The notes beneath the pieces were generated by a model that was given only the letters and a program-made list of their open reading frames with translations, made no database searches and was not told the DNA's origin. Positions 1 through 9,489 of a DNA stretch of 64,000 bases are shown here, in pieces. Numbering within the stretch: position 1 is the stretch's first letter; every line of letters begins with the position of its first letter. The DNA comes from Ascarosepion bandense. Lineage: Eukaryota; Mollusca; Cephalopoda; Sepiida; Sepiidae. The stretch spans positions 405,501-469,500 of the forward strand of contig JBBBDQ010001124.1 of the NCBI GenBank assembly GCA_037127315.1, in the 5' to 3' direction. The translations under genes and the position numbers were made by a program.

Positions 1-196
1 CCTGTTCAATAGACGTGGGTGGAGTGTGAACCGAGCGATAGATCTATCTACTCCAATTGAAAAAAAAAAACAAAGTGAGAAGATTGGAAAAGAGAAAGCT
101 GGAAACCACATCCTAAACAGGGAACAAGGGATGAGCCTCTTAACCTGTTCAATAAATGTGGGTGGAGTATGAACCAGGTGATAGATACCTAAATTT
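1..196 (-). repeat. 159-bp SINE-like module, two tandem units (left one cut by window edge)
   Basis: Two units each contain the block that reads, on the minus strand, ccacccacgtctattgaac followed by a poly-pyrimidine linker. The same module occurs at 33347-33672, 49100-49455 and 60371-60565, where it continues into the LINE B 3' tail. This copy lacks that tail inside the window. No coding capacity. Unit length is about 159 bp, measured from the two unit starts at 49102 and 49261. Confidence 0.7.
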
Positions 197-800
197 GTAC
201 TTTCTTTTTTCTGTTTAACTATAACCGCCATCTTATAGATGATAAAAAAATAACAAATCTGATTTTCTCAACAATTTTCTATTAAAATGAAATGTTTTTC
301 GGTGCTAGGTTGAAAGAAGCATGCATATTTATTTTTCTCTTTCAAATGTTTGTTTTTACTTTTCGTAAGTGGGGAGGAAAATGAGTTTCTAAAAATCTGT
401 GAGTGTCTTTTAATCTGGGCAACAGAAAAATTTTGACTGCACTCTGGAAGTGTTAATTAGACGAATGTTTAAACTGACCAGGACAACAAAAGCAAGACAG
501 GAGCTTGTCAATTTAAATTCCATTTGTCAGATTTTGCTTTGATGATTGCGGCATGTCACTGTCTTTTGTTTAAACACATTTTGACATAAACCAGGCACCA
601 TGCAAAAGACCAAAGAGTTCAATAATGTCATTGTAGGTCATTCTAAGTAACTTTTAAATCTTCAATGGCATACTTTTGGGTTGTAAAAGGAATCAGATTT
701 TCTTTTTCTATACTTAAAGCGACACGTTTTATTAAGAGATTTTTAATCAACCACGGGTGAGTAAAGCAATAAATTTTAATTGCCCAATTAAGTTTTAATC
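188..800 (-). repeat. Dispersed repeat F, copy 1
   Basis: The reverse complement of 43770-44305 aligns along this whole stretch, for example at the block atggcatacttttgggttg. This copy carries roughly 130 bp (about 475-610) that copy 2 lacks. There is no protein frame and no terminal signature I can assign to a class. It is an old, non-autonomous repeat of unknown type. Confidence 0.65.
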
Positions 801-859
801 AACTTAAAGACTGGTCCTGACCATATATAATCAGGAGAACTCTGATACTATGCAGAGTC

Positions 860-1250
860 CACCAAAACTCTCTTTTGGTCAACTCTCTGCCTCCAGGTGG
901 ATATGAACTCAGGTGAGGCTTCAACGAAGAGTAGAGTCTCGTATGGAGTGAACAGACAAGAGTCCGAGCTTAAGGACTCTAATTCTCACTTTAAATGGCC
1001 TTGTAATGCATCCACCTTGGCCAGTTGCTCTAGTGGGAGTAGCAGACAATATCAGATCATCAAAGCACTCTCTTAGTCAGACTCTCTGCTTCCAGGCAGA
1101 GAGGAACCCAGATGAGGCTATGCCAAACGGCAGAGTCTCATCTAGGAAAAACAGCACAACTCTGCCTTACGCAGAGTCTACAGGAAATTTCTGCCTGAGC
1201 TCAAGGGTCTTGGTATGACCTACATAAAAACTTGCCTTGTTCCACATCCT
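860..1250. repeat. Diverged direct duplication, about 190-bp period
   Basis: The block around 867-960 (ctctcttttggtcaactctctgcctccagg) is repeated in diverged form at about 1056-1150 (ctctcttagtcagactctctgc, tccaggcag). Both halves are rich in the word gcagagtc. The open frame across the second half has no recognisable domain. Origin unknown. Confidence 0.4.
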
Positions 1251-1348
1251 GCTTTAGTGGGAAGGCTTGGGTAGATACCAAATTCATTAAACCTTACTGC
1301 GAAGCAAATGCTTATTGTCTCAAACAATTTTACTACAATTTAACAATT

Positions 1349-1393
1349 GGATGGATAAATTAGCCATTTTAATAATGGCTAATTTATCCATCC
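1349..1393. repeat. Perfect 20-bp inverted repeat, 5-nt loop
   Basis: The left arm at 1349-1368 (ggatggataaattagccatt) is the exact reverse complement of 1374-1393, with loop ttaat between. The palindrome lies just outside the SINE at 1486-1782. Transcribed from either strand it would form a perfect hairpin. It could be a tiny MITE, a fold-back replication product or a small-RNA precursor; nothing here separates these. Confidence 0.85.
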
Positions 1394-1485
1394 AGAGAAA
1401 CTTACTATTGACCCCAATGTGTATGATACTAAACTGGATTGTCGTTATGGGAGAATAACTTTCACAAAACTCCTTGAGTACATCA

Positions 1486-1782
1486 GTTAAATGCCATACG
1501 TGATACATGCTTTGGGTGATCATTTCTTGAAAGAGACATGACTGACTGGGCAGAAGATTATTCCACAGTAGGTTGCCATTGCTTTCTGTGGTAGACTGGT
1601 TGCCAGCCAAGGCTATAGAACCCAACCTGTTCTATTATTTAACCAATAACTGGAGGGAAGAAACAGATTAATACCTTTCCCAAGGATATTTGTGCATAAG
1701 TGAATGTAAAGAATTCAACTGGAATTTGAACTCGGCTCCCCGATTTGCTGATATACACTGCACAACAATGCACATCCGGCCT
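1486..1782 (-). mobile_element. tRNA-derived SINE with conserved body
   Basis: Read on the minus strand: a tRNA-like head with degenerate A and B boxes (gagttcaaattcc-type B box), then a conserved body (ccagttattggttaaataa, ggctatagaaccc-type block, atgactgactgggcag on the plus strand) ending in a short cacttaactgactg-like tail. The head gives Pol III promotion. It lacks a protein and depends on a LINE for mobility. Other copies: 2352-2675, 52078-52370, 60700-61012, 62936-63238. Confidence 0.8.
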
Positions 1783-2040
1783 TGGGTGCATACTGAAACC
1801 AAAATTCTAATATGTGGCATAATCTCATAAAATATGTCTCAGCACAAATTTATGAGTATCTGACAGACGAACCTTCCTATGGAGAGGCATTAACAATACC
1901 AGACAGGATCGATATAAAAAGAGAAATGAAATGGTCTCATAGCACTTATTGGCCTTAACTGTGCTTAGATTACATTGACGGATTTTATCAATCCTTAATA
2001 AAATTAACTAAGGACTTCATTTTCTTCAGTATCAGTGGAA

Positions 2041-2232
2041 CAATCAGTCAGTCAGTCAAGTGCCATACGTGATACACGCTTGGGCGATCATGTCTCGAAA
2101 GAGACATGACTGACTGGGCAGAAGATTATCCCGCAGTAGTTTGCCATTGCTTTCTGCGGTAGATTGGTTGCCGACCAAGGCTATAGAACCCAATCTGTCC
2201 TGTTATTTGACTCATAGCTAGAGGGAAAAGAA
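2041..2232 (-). mobile_element. SINE 3' half, part of compound SINE-D-SINE
   Basis: Only the body and tail of the tRNA-SINE are present (from the ccctctagctatgagtcaa block to the cagtcagtca end). Its 5' side joins repeat D at the same base as in the copy at 51378-51560, so the junction is inherited, not an independent truncation. Confidence 0.75.
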
Positions 2233-2350
2233 ATGCATCATATTATTATGTAGTAATTAGTGGGGGATCGGTTTCCTATTGTTATGAAGTAATAAACTGA
2301 TCCCCCACTTTATGATCAGTAGAAGTCTTAATCATTATTCCAACTATTAT
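2233..2350. repeat. Repeat D: short palindrome-centred element
   Basis: A 16-bp inverted repeat (agtgggggatcggttt at 2259-2274; complement with one G:T mismatch at 2294-2309) is flanked by conserved AT-rich arms. Related copies are at about 51562-51688, 48081-48170 and 48311-48400. It looks like a very small MITE or a satellite-like palindrome without coding capacity. Confidence 0.6.
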
Positions 2351-2351
2351 A

Positions 2352-2675
2352 TTCAGTCAGTTAGTTAAGTGCCATGCGTGATACACGCTTGGGCGATGAT
2401 GTCTCGAAAGAGACATGACTGACTGGGCAGAAGATTATCCTGCAGTAGTTTGCCATTGCTTTCTGCGGTAGACTGGTTGACGACCAAAGCTATAGAACCC
2501 AATCTGTCCTGTTATTTAACCCATAACTGGAAGGAATAGACGGATTAATACCTTTCCCAAGGGTATTTGCGCGTAAGTGAATACAATGGATTCAACTGGG
2601 ATTCGAACTCGGCTCCCCGGTTTCTCGTTCCGAGCCGATATCCACTGTACCAAAACGCATATCCAGTGGAACAAT
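2352..2675 (-). mobile_element. tRNA-derived SINE, near full length
   Basis: Complete head and body on the minus strand: the A-box region (gtggtgcagtgg-like, here with t/a changes), the B box gagttcgaatccc just downstream, and the tail cacttaactaactgactg. It forms the 5' part of the compound with repeat D and the SINE half at 2041-2232. Confidence 0.8.
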
Positions 2676-2890
2676 TGAGCTGAATTAATCTGAAATGTCC
2701 TCATAAATGGACAACAGTCCAAGAGTATCTGACAAAGAACACTCAAAAACAGCACCTTAACATTACCGCAGGCCTGTGACCAGAAAATGGTACTAAATTT
2801 GGTAGGCAAAAATGCTAAAGATTACATTACAGTTGCAATAATGATAGAGACATCTACACCTATTTTATCCCCACCCAATCGCATGAAACA

Positions 2891-3680
2891 CTTCTTCTTC
2901 TATGTGCCCTGTCCTTTCAGGACGTAGGCGATCATGGCTTTCCATGTCTCCCTATCCCTAGTGGCTTTTAGCACACCTTCTCCTGTTACACCGTGCAACC
3001 CTCGTTCCATCATCCAACTGATTAGGTCCTTCAAATATGTTATCCGCTGCTTTCCCCTGTCTCTTTTTCCCTTCATCTGGCCTGTTAGTATCAGTTTCTC
3101 CAAGCTTTCCTTCCTCAGTGCTTGTCACAGGAACTTTACTTGTCTCTTCCTGATGCTCAGTATTAATTTCCTTTTCATTTCCATCACCTCATCATTGCTC
3201 ACATGCTCGATCCATGATATTCGCAGCATCCTTCAGTAGAACTACATTTCAGCTGCTTCAAGTTTTTCCTTCATCTTTGATGATATTGTCCAGCATTCAC
3301 TGCCATATTGAAGAACTGACATCACATAGCAATCCAGTACTCTCTTCTTTGTTTCTAGCAAAATTGTCCTGTTTCTTAATAATTACTCAACTTCTGGAAT
3401 GCTTCCTTCACCATGCCAGTTTGCCTTCGGATCTCTGTGTCACACTTTCCGTCTTCTGTTAGAACACTTCCCAGGTATTTAAATTTTCGTACCTGCTTGA
3501 TTCTAGTATCCCCGAACTGTATTTGGCATATTGGGCTGCCGTTTTTGCTGATGACCATGCATTCGGTTTTCTTGCAGTTTGTTTGTAGTCCTTTCGTGTC
3601 GCTCTCTTCAGCTACCTTCTGTAGGAGGTCTTGTAGTTTCCTTTCCTTTTCAAAAATATCGGCCTTAACTAAACACATAT
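2891..3680 (-). pseudogene. LINE A (RTE-like) 3' end, 5'-truncated
   Basis: On the minus strand this encodes, with frameshifts, the C-terminal part of a non-LTR retrotransposon reverse transcriptase. Visible motifs include YLGSVLTEDGKCDTEIRR (about 3420-3490), SVLQYGSECW-type residues, MRKEGLENLILTGQ and AYVLKGQGT at the C terminus. It ends in a (GAA)n-type tail, seen as cttcttcttc at 2891. LINE proteins of this type carry endonuclease and RT for target-primed insertion; this copy has only the RT thumb and C-terminal region, and it cannot act. It abuts the gypsy fragment that starts near 3690. Confidence 0.85.
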
Positions 3681-3689
3681 TTTTTTTTC

Positions 3690-5470
3690 AAGGCAAGAGT
3701 TACACAAGGTCATTATGCTCCACTAGAAGGGACAAATGCTATATATGCAGCAAGCAGGGACATTAGACTAAAGTTTGTAGAAGCAAAAAAAAGAGTGGAA
3801 CCACATTTTGTACGTCATCATTGGATACATTTGTCTGCTTATCAACTGTAGAAATCATGACTGATAGTCACTAAAAGCACTGATTGACACAGGAAGCATG
3901 GAAAACTTACTTAATGTAAACATTGCAAAAGTAAATTAATGGAAAACTAACTAATGCCTGAAAAAAGTGGCAATGGCTAGCTCATCTCTTTCCATAAAAA
4001 TACTTGGATACTGTTACATGTTAAGTGTAACAAAAGAAAAAAAAAATGATTGACCAAAACTCAGAGTTAAATCACATACAAATATTTAATTTATGATAAG
4101 CACAAAATTATATATATATATATATAAAATTTACAATTTTTTGCATTCAAAACAGAAACGTAGAGTTTACTACTGGCAGTGTTATGAAGGGGAAAGAAGG
4201 GTCAGAATCTTTACCCAGTTAAGATAGCAAAGTAGTTTTAGTGCTATACTTTTTAGAAATCCTCGAATGTGTATATAAATTATAATTATTAGTTTGGTCA
4301 ATGAAAGAGTCAAAAATATCTATTTACCCATTTAGTTCCATGAGGTTCTTTTTCAGGTTTTAGTTGGTTGGCAACTTTTCTTAGAGATTCTTTCGGCTGG
4401 ATGCACAGATCCACGAATCAGGCCGGAGTTGATAATATCAGCAAATCCTGTTAACAGCAAACCACTCTCTTCTCAAAACCTATTTTTATACGGGCTAACA
4501 CCTAATTTGCAAATTTCTAGAACATTTCGATTTCTCTCGATTTTACTCGAACATTCCACAATCTTCCAAAACATTCTACTTTTAATTTTTCTATTTAACA
4601 ACTACTTCATGAATTAAAACTTTTTTGTAATAACAAGAAGGACAACAGAATCCTTTACTATAACTTTTTAGACATTATTAATATTTTTTTTATATATAAA
4701 TGCATCCTCATAATAATACTGTTTAGTTGATCTACAAGTAAAGAGTGAGATGTCTACTAATGAAAGGTCTGTGTTATGACCTAATGTTAGGGCACTATTT
4801 CTTGTGCTAACATTGATTAGTAGAAATACCCTTTAAAGTCTGCAGCCTAGCAGCTATGAGAACGCCATACCCAGCTATCTTCAACAATTTAACACCAGAT
4901 TGTAAACTGGTAGCTATTAAATCTAGGCACCACACTGAGGAGGATGAATTAGTTATTCAAACTGAAGCTGCACATATGCTGAAGGAAGGTATAATCAAAC
5001 CAAACCATTTGCATGGAGAGCCCAACCCTTTGTAGTCTCCTCTAAGAACAAAAATGGGAATGTTAGTTGACTATTTCTAAACTATAAACCTCGTTTACTT
5101 TGCTGGATGCCTACCCTCTGCTAAGAATTGACAATATGATTGAGAAAATGACCAAAAATGGCTTGTATAGTACTCTGAACCTTAAAAGTGTCTACCATCG
5201 GGTAGCTGTAAAATCTAGTGATAAATCCTGTACAACCTTCAAGGCTGGCATAAAACTCTATCAATTTCACAGAATACTGTTTGGTAGACTAACGGGTTAG
5301 CTAGCTTTCAGCTAGTGGTAGACCAAATAATATCAAAAGAGAACCTGCAAGGCACCTACGCTTACATCAATAATGTTACTAGATGTGGAAAAAATAAAAC
5401 GGAACATGACAGAAATCTTAAATTATTCTTCTCTAAAAAAGTACAAGTTTACAAATACACACATAAAACT
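3690..5470 (+). pseudogene. Decayed Ty3/gypsy gag-PR-RT fragment (interrupted)
   Basis: In order: a zinc knuckle CYICSKQGH...C (about 3741-3780); a protease-like LIDTGSMEN (about 3883-3909); SLSIKILGY, interrupted at 4012 by a solo LTR; continuation after 4716; an RT entry region with EGIIKPN (about 4985-5010); LLRIDNMIEKM and LYSTLNLKSVYHRV (about 5118-5205); and LYQFHRILFG (about 5255-5290). Multiple stops and frame changes show it is dead. Gag binds RNA, the protease matures the polyprotein, and RT copies the genome; none is intact here. RNase H and integrase are absent, as are recognisable LTRs of its own. Confidence 0.75.
4012..4715. mobile_element. Solo LTR with 4-bp target duplication (copy 1)
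   Basis: Starts TGTTACATG, ends CATAATA (diverged from TAACA), and is flanked on both sides by ATAC (4008-4011 and 4716-4719). It is homologous along its length to 38211-39036. It lies inside the protease-RT spacer of the gypsy fragment: the protein read-through SLSIKILGY resumes after it. Loss of the internal region by LTR-LTR recombination is the usual origin of such solo LTRs. Confidence 0.85.
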
Positions 5471-5645
5471 TATACAAAATTCCCATACAATACATACACA
5501 TTACACATGTAAGTATATATAAAACATACATAACCACCTTAATGATCAGTGTGGTTAGTTTAGTCAGCCATAGTGATTTCAATTCTCACTGGGTGCACCA
5601 TACAAAATGAATAATCCATAACATAAAAATCAACCAACCAACACA

Positions 5646-6348
5646 TCTAAACTTGTTTTTAAATGGAACTTTGTGTGTGTGTGTGTGTGTGTATCCATTA
5701 CCTATAGACTCCCAAATGGCTGAACCGATTTTCTTGAAAATTTACACAGTTGTACTATAAGCGTCTGTGAGTGTTCTTAGCTAGGTTTTGTGTCAAGGTA
5801 TGCCAGATAAATATCGAAAATCGAAAAAATCGGGTTATAGAAGGAGGGGTCAGATTTTAATCAAATTTGATACACTCATAGACAAAGACATAAGAAATGA
5901 TATTCAGAAGTTTCAAGGTTGCAGTTCTTACAATAGTGCAGAAAATCGATAATATATATATGTAAAAGGCAAGATGTTTGTGTGAGTGTCTGTTTATTTG
6001 CCTGTATGCCTGTATTTTTTCAGCCCTTTTATTTTAGTTTTTGCTTCAGGTTTGGCTCTAAGTAGGTATAATTGTAGTTCTTAGTCTCAGCCATGATACC
6101 ATTTACTCAGAGGATTTATTCAGCCTTCAAAATTCAGTTTACGATGAAAAAAAACTTATTTGATATCGATACCAGGAAATCAAAATTTGACTTACATCCA
6201 TTCATTTTTCTTTCAGTCTACGGTTTCGCTTTAACTGGAAAAAACTATTGCTTTTTAGTCTTTCATGCCAATGTCCAAAGAGGACCAGGACCATGGATTA
6301 GTTTTAAAATTTTCATTACACCCGAGCAACACCAGGCTATACTGCTAG
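5646..6348 (+). mobile_element. Non-autonomous Helitron, copy 1
   Basis: Begins TCTAAACTTG after an A, ends GCTAG before a T, and has a short GC hairpin (cccgagcaac/ccaggc region) about 10 nt before the end. These are Helitron features: 5' TC, 3' CTAG, insertion between A and T, subterminal hairpin. The interior holds a TG microsatellite and conserved non-coding sequence, with no Rep/helicase frame. The family has copies at 29730-30283, 40251-40673, 45378-45953, 53951-54448, 61684-62030 and 63837-64000. Confidence 0.8.
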
Positions 6349-6654
6349 TATAATAATAAACATAACATATACAAACACAACACACAATCACACAGACAAA
6401 CCCACCATGTACACACAATTGAGGTGGAGGAGTGTGATGTGGGTAGTAATGATAAAAGACTTCATAAATGTGCATCCTATAAAACACTGTTTATCAACTG
6501 AAAATAAAAGGAACTCCAAATGATACACATTTTTCTTATTAATATTTGATTATCAAACAAGTTGACTCAAGATGGATACAAATAAAAATGAGAATATTAA
6601 CAAAAGAAACAAAACTTTCTTGTTTGATTTTTCTATTTTTTAAGACATATGCAT

Positions 6655-6900
6655 CACAAGTATGTGAAGGCATTTGATTGGGAGGTCTTGAGGAGCAGAG
6701 AACCACCTCTTAATTGCTGGTGTTCCCAGGTTCACCCTGACTGGGGTGGTAGCATCTGTTAGGGTCCCAGCTATGGAGAAAATAGTTAACCCCCAAACTG
6801 GGTTCAAAACACTATGAAAGTATGAAAAAATTATAGTAAAATTACCAGCAATACATTAAAAAAAAAAATTATTAGGAATACATTTTTTGCAAAAGAAATT
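6655..6900 (+). repeat. Dispersed repeat E, copy 1
   Basis: Conserved core gaccacctcttaattgctg-like, gttcccaggttcaccctgac and cagctatgg, followed by a tail in which gtatgaaaaaattat and accagcaatac words recur. Other copies: 13310-13710, 36590-36950 (minus) and 52613-52925. A gttcaccctgacc word resembles a Pol III B box, so a SINE is possible, but I see no convincing A box. Confidence 0.6.
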
Positions 6901-7074
6901 GCCCCCAAAATTATAATTTGTCATTAAATGATCCCTAAGGTGTTAATATGTCACTAAACAAACAAACAACTAGGTGGAAACGTTAAAATGTCAAATAATT
7001 TAAGTTCAGATTTGAAATGATTAAAATATCCCAGTTAAAGAAACTAAAAATCAAGTACTCATCTCTGCTGAGGA

Positions 7075-7280
7075 GGCATGTAATCGATTGTAGTTCAGAT
7101 TGAGGAATTGGAGAGATAAGTTTGAATTCCAGTTAAGTTTATTACATTCACTTACAAGCTAGTACCCTTGCAAAAGGTATGAATATAACTCTTCTACCCT
7201 CAGCTATACAGAAATAGTAAGACAGAATGGGTTTATAGCCTTAGTTGGCAACCAGTCTAGGAGAAAGAAAGCTCTGAATT
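7075..7280 (+). mobile_element. Diverged tRNA-derived SINE
   Basis: Shares the head-to-body order of the SINE family (agtttgaattccagttaagt, cattcacttacaagc, ccctcagctatacag, gccttagttggcaaccagtc). It is truncated before the tail and heavily mutated, so old. Confidence 0.65.
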
Positions 7281-7346
7281 CAAAACTGTATATAACCCTG
7301 ACAAAGCATATAGTATGCAGCTAAGGAAAGGATCATTCACATTGAC

Positions 7347-8413
7347 TTGATGATCTTGACAATGGCTGACTTGCCTCTAAGAATTTGTTGTTCTTCTATG
7401 TGTTTCATCCCTCCAAGGCATAAGTGATCGTGGCTCTCCATAACTGATGATCTTGACAATGGCTGACTTGCCTCTAAGAATTTGTTGTTCTTCTATGCGT
7501 TTCATCCCTCCAAGGCATAAGTGATCGTGGCTCTCCATAACTGATGATCTTGACAATTGCTGACTTGCCTCTAAGAATTTGTTGTTCTTCTATGCGTTTC
7601 ATCCCTCCAAGGCATAAGTGATCGTGGCTCTCCATAACTGATGATCTTGACAATGGCTGACTTGCCTCTAAGAATTTGTTGTTCTTCTATGCGTTTCATC
7701 CCTCCAAGGCATAAGTGATCGTGGCTCTCCATAACTGATGATCTTGACAATGGCTGACTTGCCTCTAAGAATTTGTTGTTCTTCTATGCGTTTCATCCCT
7801 CCAAGGCATAAGTGATCGTGGCTCTCCATAACTGATGATCTTGACAATGGCTGACTTGCCTCTAAGAATTTGTTGTTCTTCTATGCGTTTCATCCCTCCA
7901 AGGCATAAGTGATCGTGGCTCTCCATAACTGATGATCTTGACAATGACTGACTTGCCTCTAAGAATTTGTTGTTCTTCTATGCGTTTCATCCCTCCAAGG
8001 CAGAAGTGATCGTGGCTCTCCATAACTGATGATCTTGACAATGGCTGACTTGCCTCTAAGAATTTGTTGTTCTTCTATGCGTTTCATCCCTCCAAGGCAT
8101 AAGTGATCGTGGCTCTCCATAACTGATGATCTTGACAATGGCTGACTTGCCTCTAAGAATTTGTTGTTCTTCTATGCGTTTCATCCCTCCAAGGCATAAG
8201 TGATCGTGGCTCTCCATAACTGATGATCTTGACAATGGCTGACTTGCCTCTAAGAATTTGTTGTTCTTCTATGCGTTTCATCCCTCCAAGGCATAAGTGA
8301 TCGTGGCTCTCCATAACTGATGATCTTGACAATGGCTGACTTGCCTCTAAGAATTTGTTGTTCTTCTATGCGTTTCATCCCTCCAAGGCAGAAGTGATCA
8401 TGGCTCTCCATAA
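7347..8413 (+). repeat. 97-bp satellite, 11 units, containing LINE A 3' terminus
   Basis: The word tgatcttgac recurs at 7351, 7448, 7545 and on to 8321, an exact 97-bp step giving eleven units with very few differences (atgtg in unit 1, attgc in unit 2, gcagaag in two units). Each unit joins about 44 bp of flanking DNA (acttgcctctaagaatttg) to about 53 bp of the LINE A 3' end (cttctatgcgtttcatccctcc). The last unit runs without a break into the LINE A copy at 8360-9190. No CRISPR-like spacer variation. Confidence 0.95.
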
Positions 8414-9190
8414 CTTTTTATCTTGTGTGGCTCTTAGCAGTTTTTCTCCCATTGTTTCATACAAGCTTGTCAGCAAAGTGGTTTTCAGCCTTCTCTTATC
8501 TCTCTTGCCCTTAATATGCCCAGTGAGTGTCAAGTTTTCCAAGCCCTCCTTTCTCATTATGTGTCCAAGGAATTTCTTATCCTTATTCTGTTTAAAAGTG
8601 CTCTTTCTCTTATCATTTCCTTTAACACTTCCTTGTTGTTTATTCACTCTGTCGATGGAATTTTCAATATCCTCCAATTGCTTTTTTTCCTCATCCTTGG
8701 GGAAATAGTTACGACCATCTAAGAGGATGAATACCACATAATAATCTAGCGCTTTTTTTGTGTTTCTAATAAAATATTTTTCCTTTTCTCAGTACCTTGC
8801 TTAGTTTTTAGAAAAGCTCTTTTGCTAGTCCAATTTATGTTCAAATGTCAGTGTTGCATTTTCAATCCTCTGTTAAAATGCTTGTTGCACATGCATTGTG
8901 TGTGTGTGTGTGTGCGCGCATTGTGTGTGTGTGTGTGTGTGTGCAATGTGTGTGTGTGTGTGTGTGCACAATGTGTGTGTGTGTGTGCGCGCATTGTGTG
9001 TGTGTGTGTGTGTGTGTGCAATGTATTTATATATGTGATATGATCTTCATCATCTGCTTGATGTTTATATCTCCAATTTTTAACTTGTATTTTTGGCTTT
9101 TTCTCTTACTGATGACCATGTATTCTATCTTTTTGCAGTTGATAGTCCCTTTTTCTTGCTTTCTTCTACCACCCTGTTAGTCTGTTAGAA
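8360..9190 (-). pseudogene. LINE A 3' half fragment with TG-repeat insertion
   Basis: The minus strand encodes FLGHIMRKEGLENLTLTGH and the C-terminal LWRAMI motif, as in other LINE A copies. After a TG microsatellite (8898-9020) the homology resumes: on the plus strand the word ctgatgaccatgtattc corresponds to the conserved ECMVIS residues. The copy is 5'-truncated near 9190 and has many frame breaks. Confidence 0.8.
8898..9022. repeat. Interrupted (TG)n microsatellite
   Basis: Blocks of alternating TG are separated by five near-identical gcgcgcat/gcaatg/gcacaatg interruptions, giving a higher-order period of roughly 25-30 bp. It lies inside the LINE A fragment. The cysteine/valine-rich open frames across it are artefacts. 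Confidence 0.9.
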
Positions 9191-9489
9191 GTTGTAGGCT
9201 TTGCTTATTTTGAAGCATCAATGGCAGAACATAAATTTTCTTTCATTGCTTCTTATTTAAAAAGATTCAGCTGAATTTGACGGCACTTCTGATACATATT
9301 TTTAAAAAATAAATAACAAAAACTAATACAGCTTATCAAAGCTCTTTCTTAAACCACTTGAGACTGGAATAATTTTATGTGACACAATGTTGGCAAAAGA
9401 TCTTGTCAATTACTCCAGGACATTTATTGCTTCCATTGACTTTGTCTTCATCAATGAATTTTTTAAATTGTTATTTGATTCACTGATAG

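Noticed and set aside
1349..1393. microRNA precursor call
   Set aside because: The stem is perfect and shorter than usual with a very small loop; without small-RNA reads a miRNA label is not supported.
7347..8413. CRISPR-like array
   Set aside because: The repeats are contiguous 97-bp units with no variable spacers, and the unit contains a LINE end in an animal-type genome.
8822..9180. Cysteine/valine-rich ORFs
   Set aside because: Translation of an interrupted TG microsatellite inside a LINE fragment.
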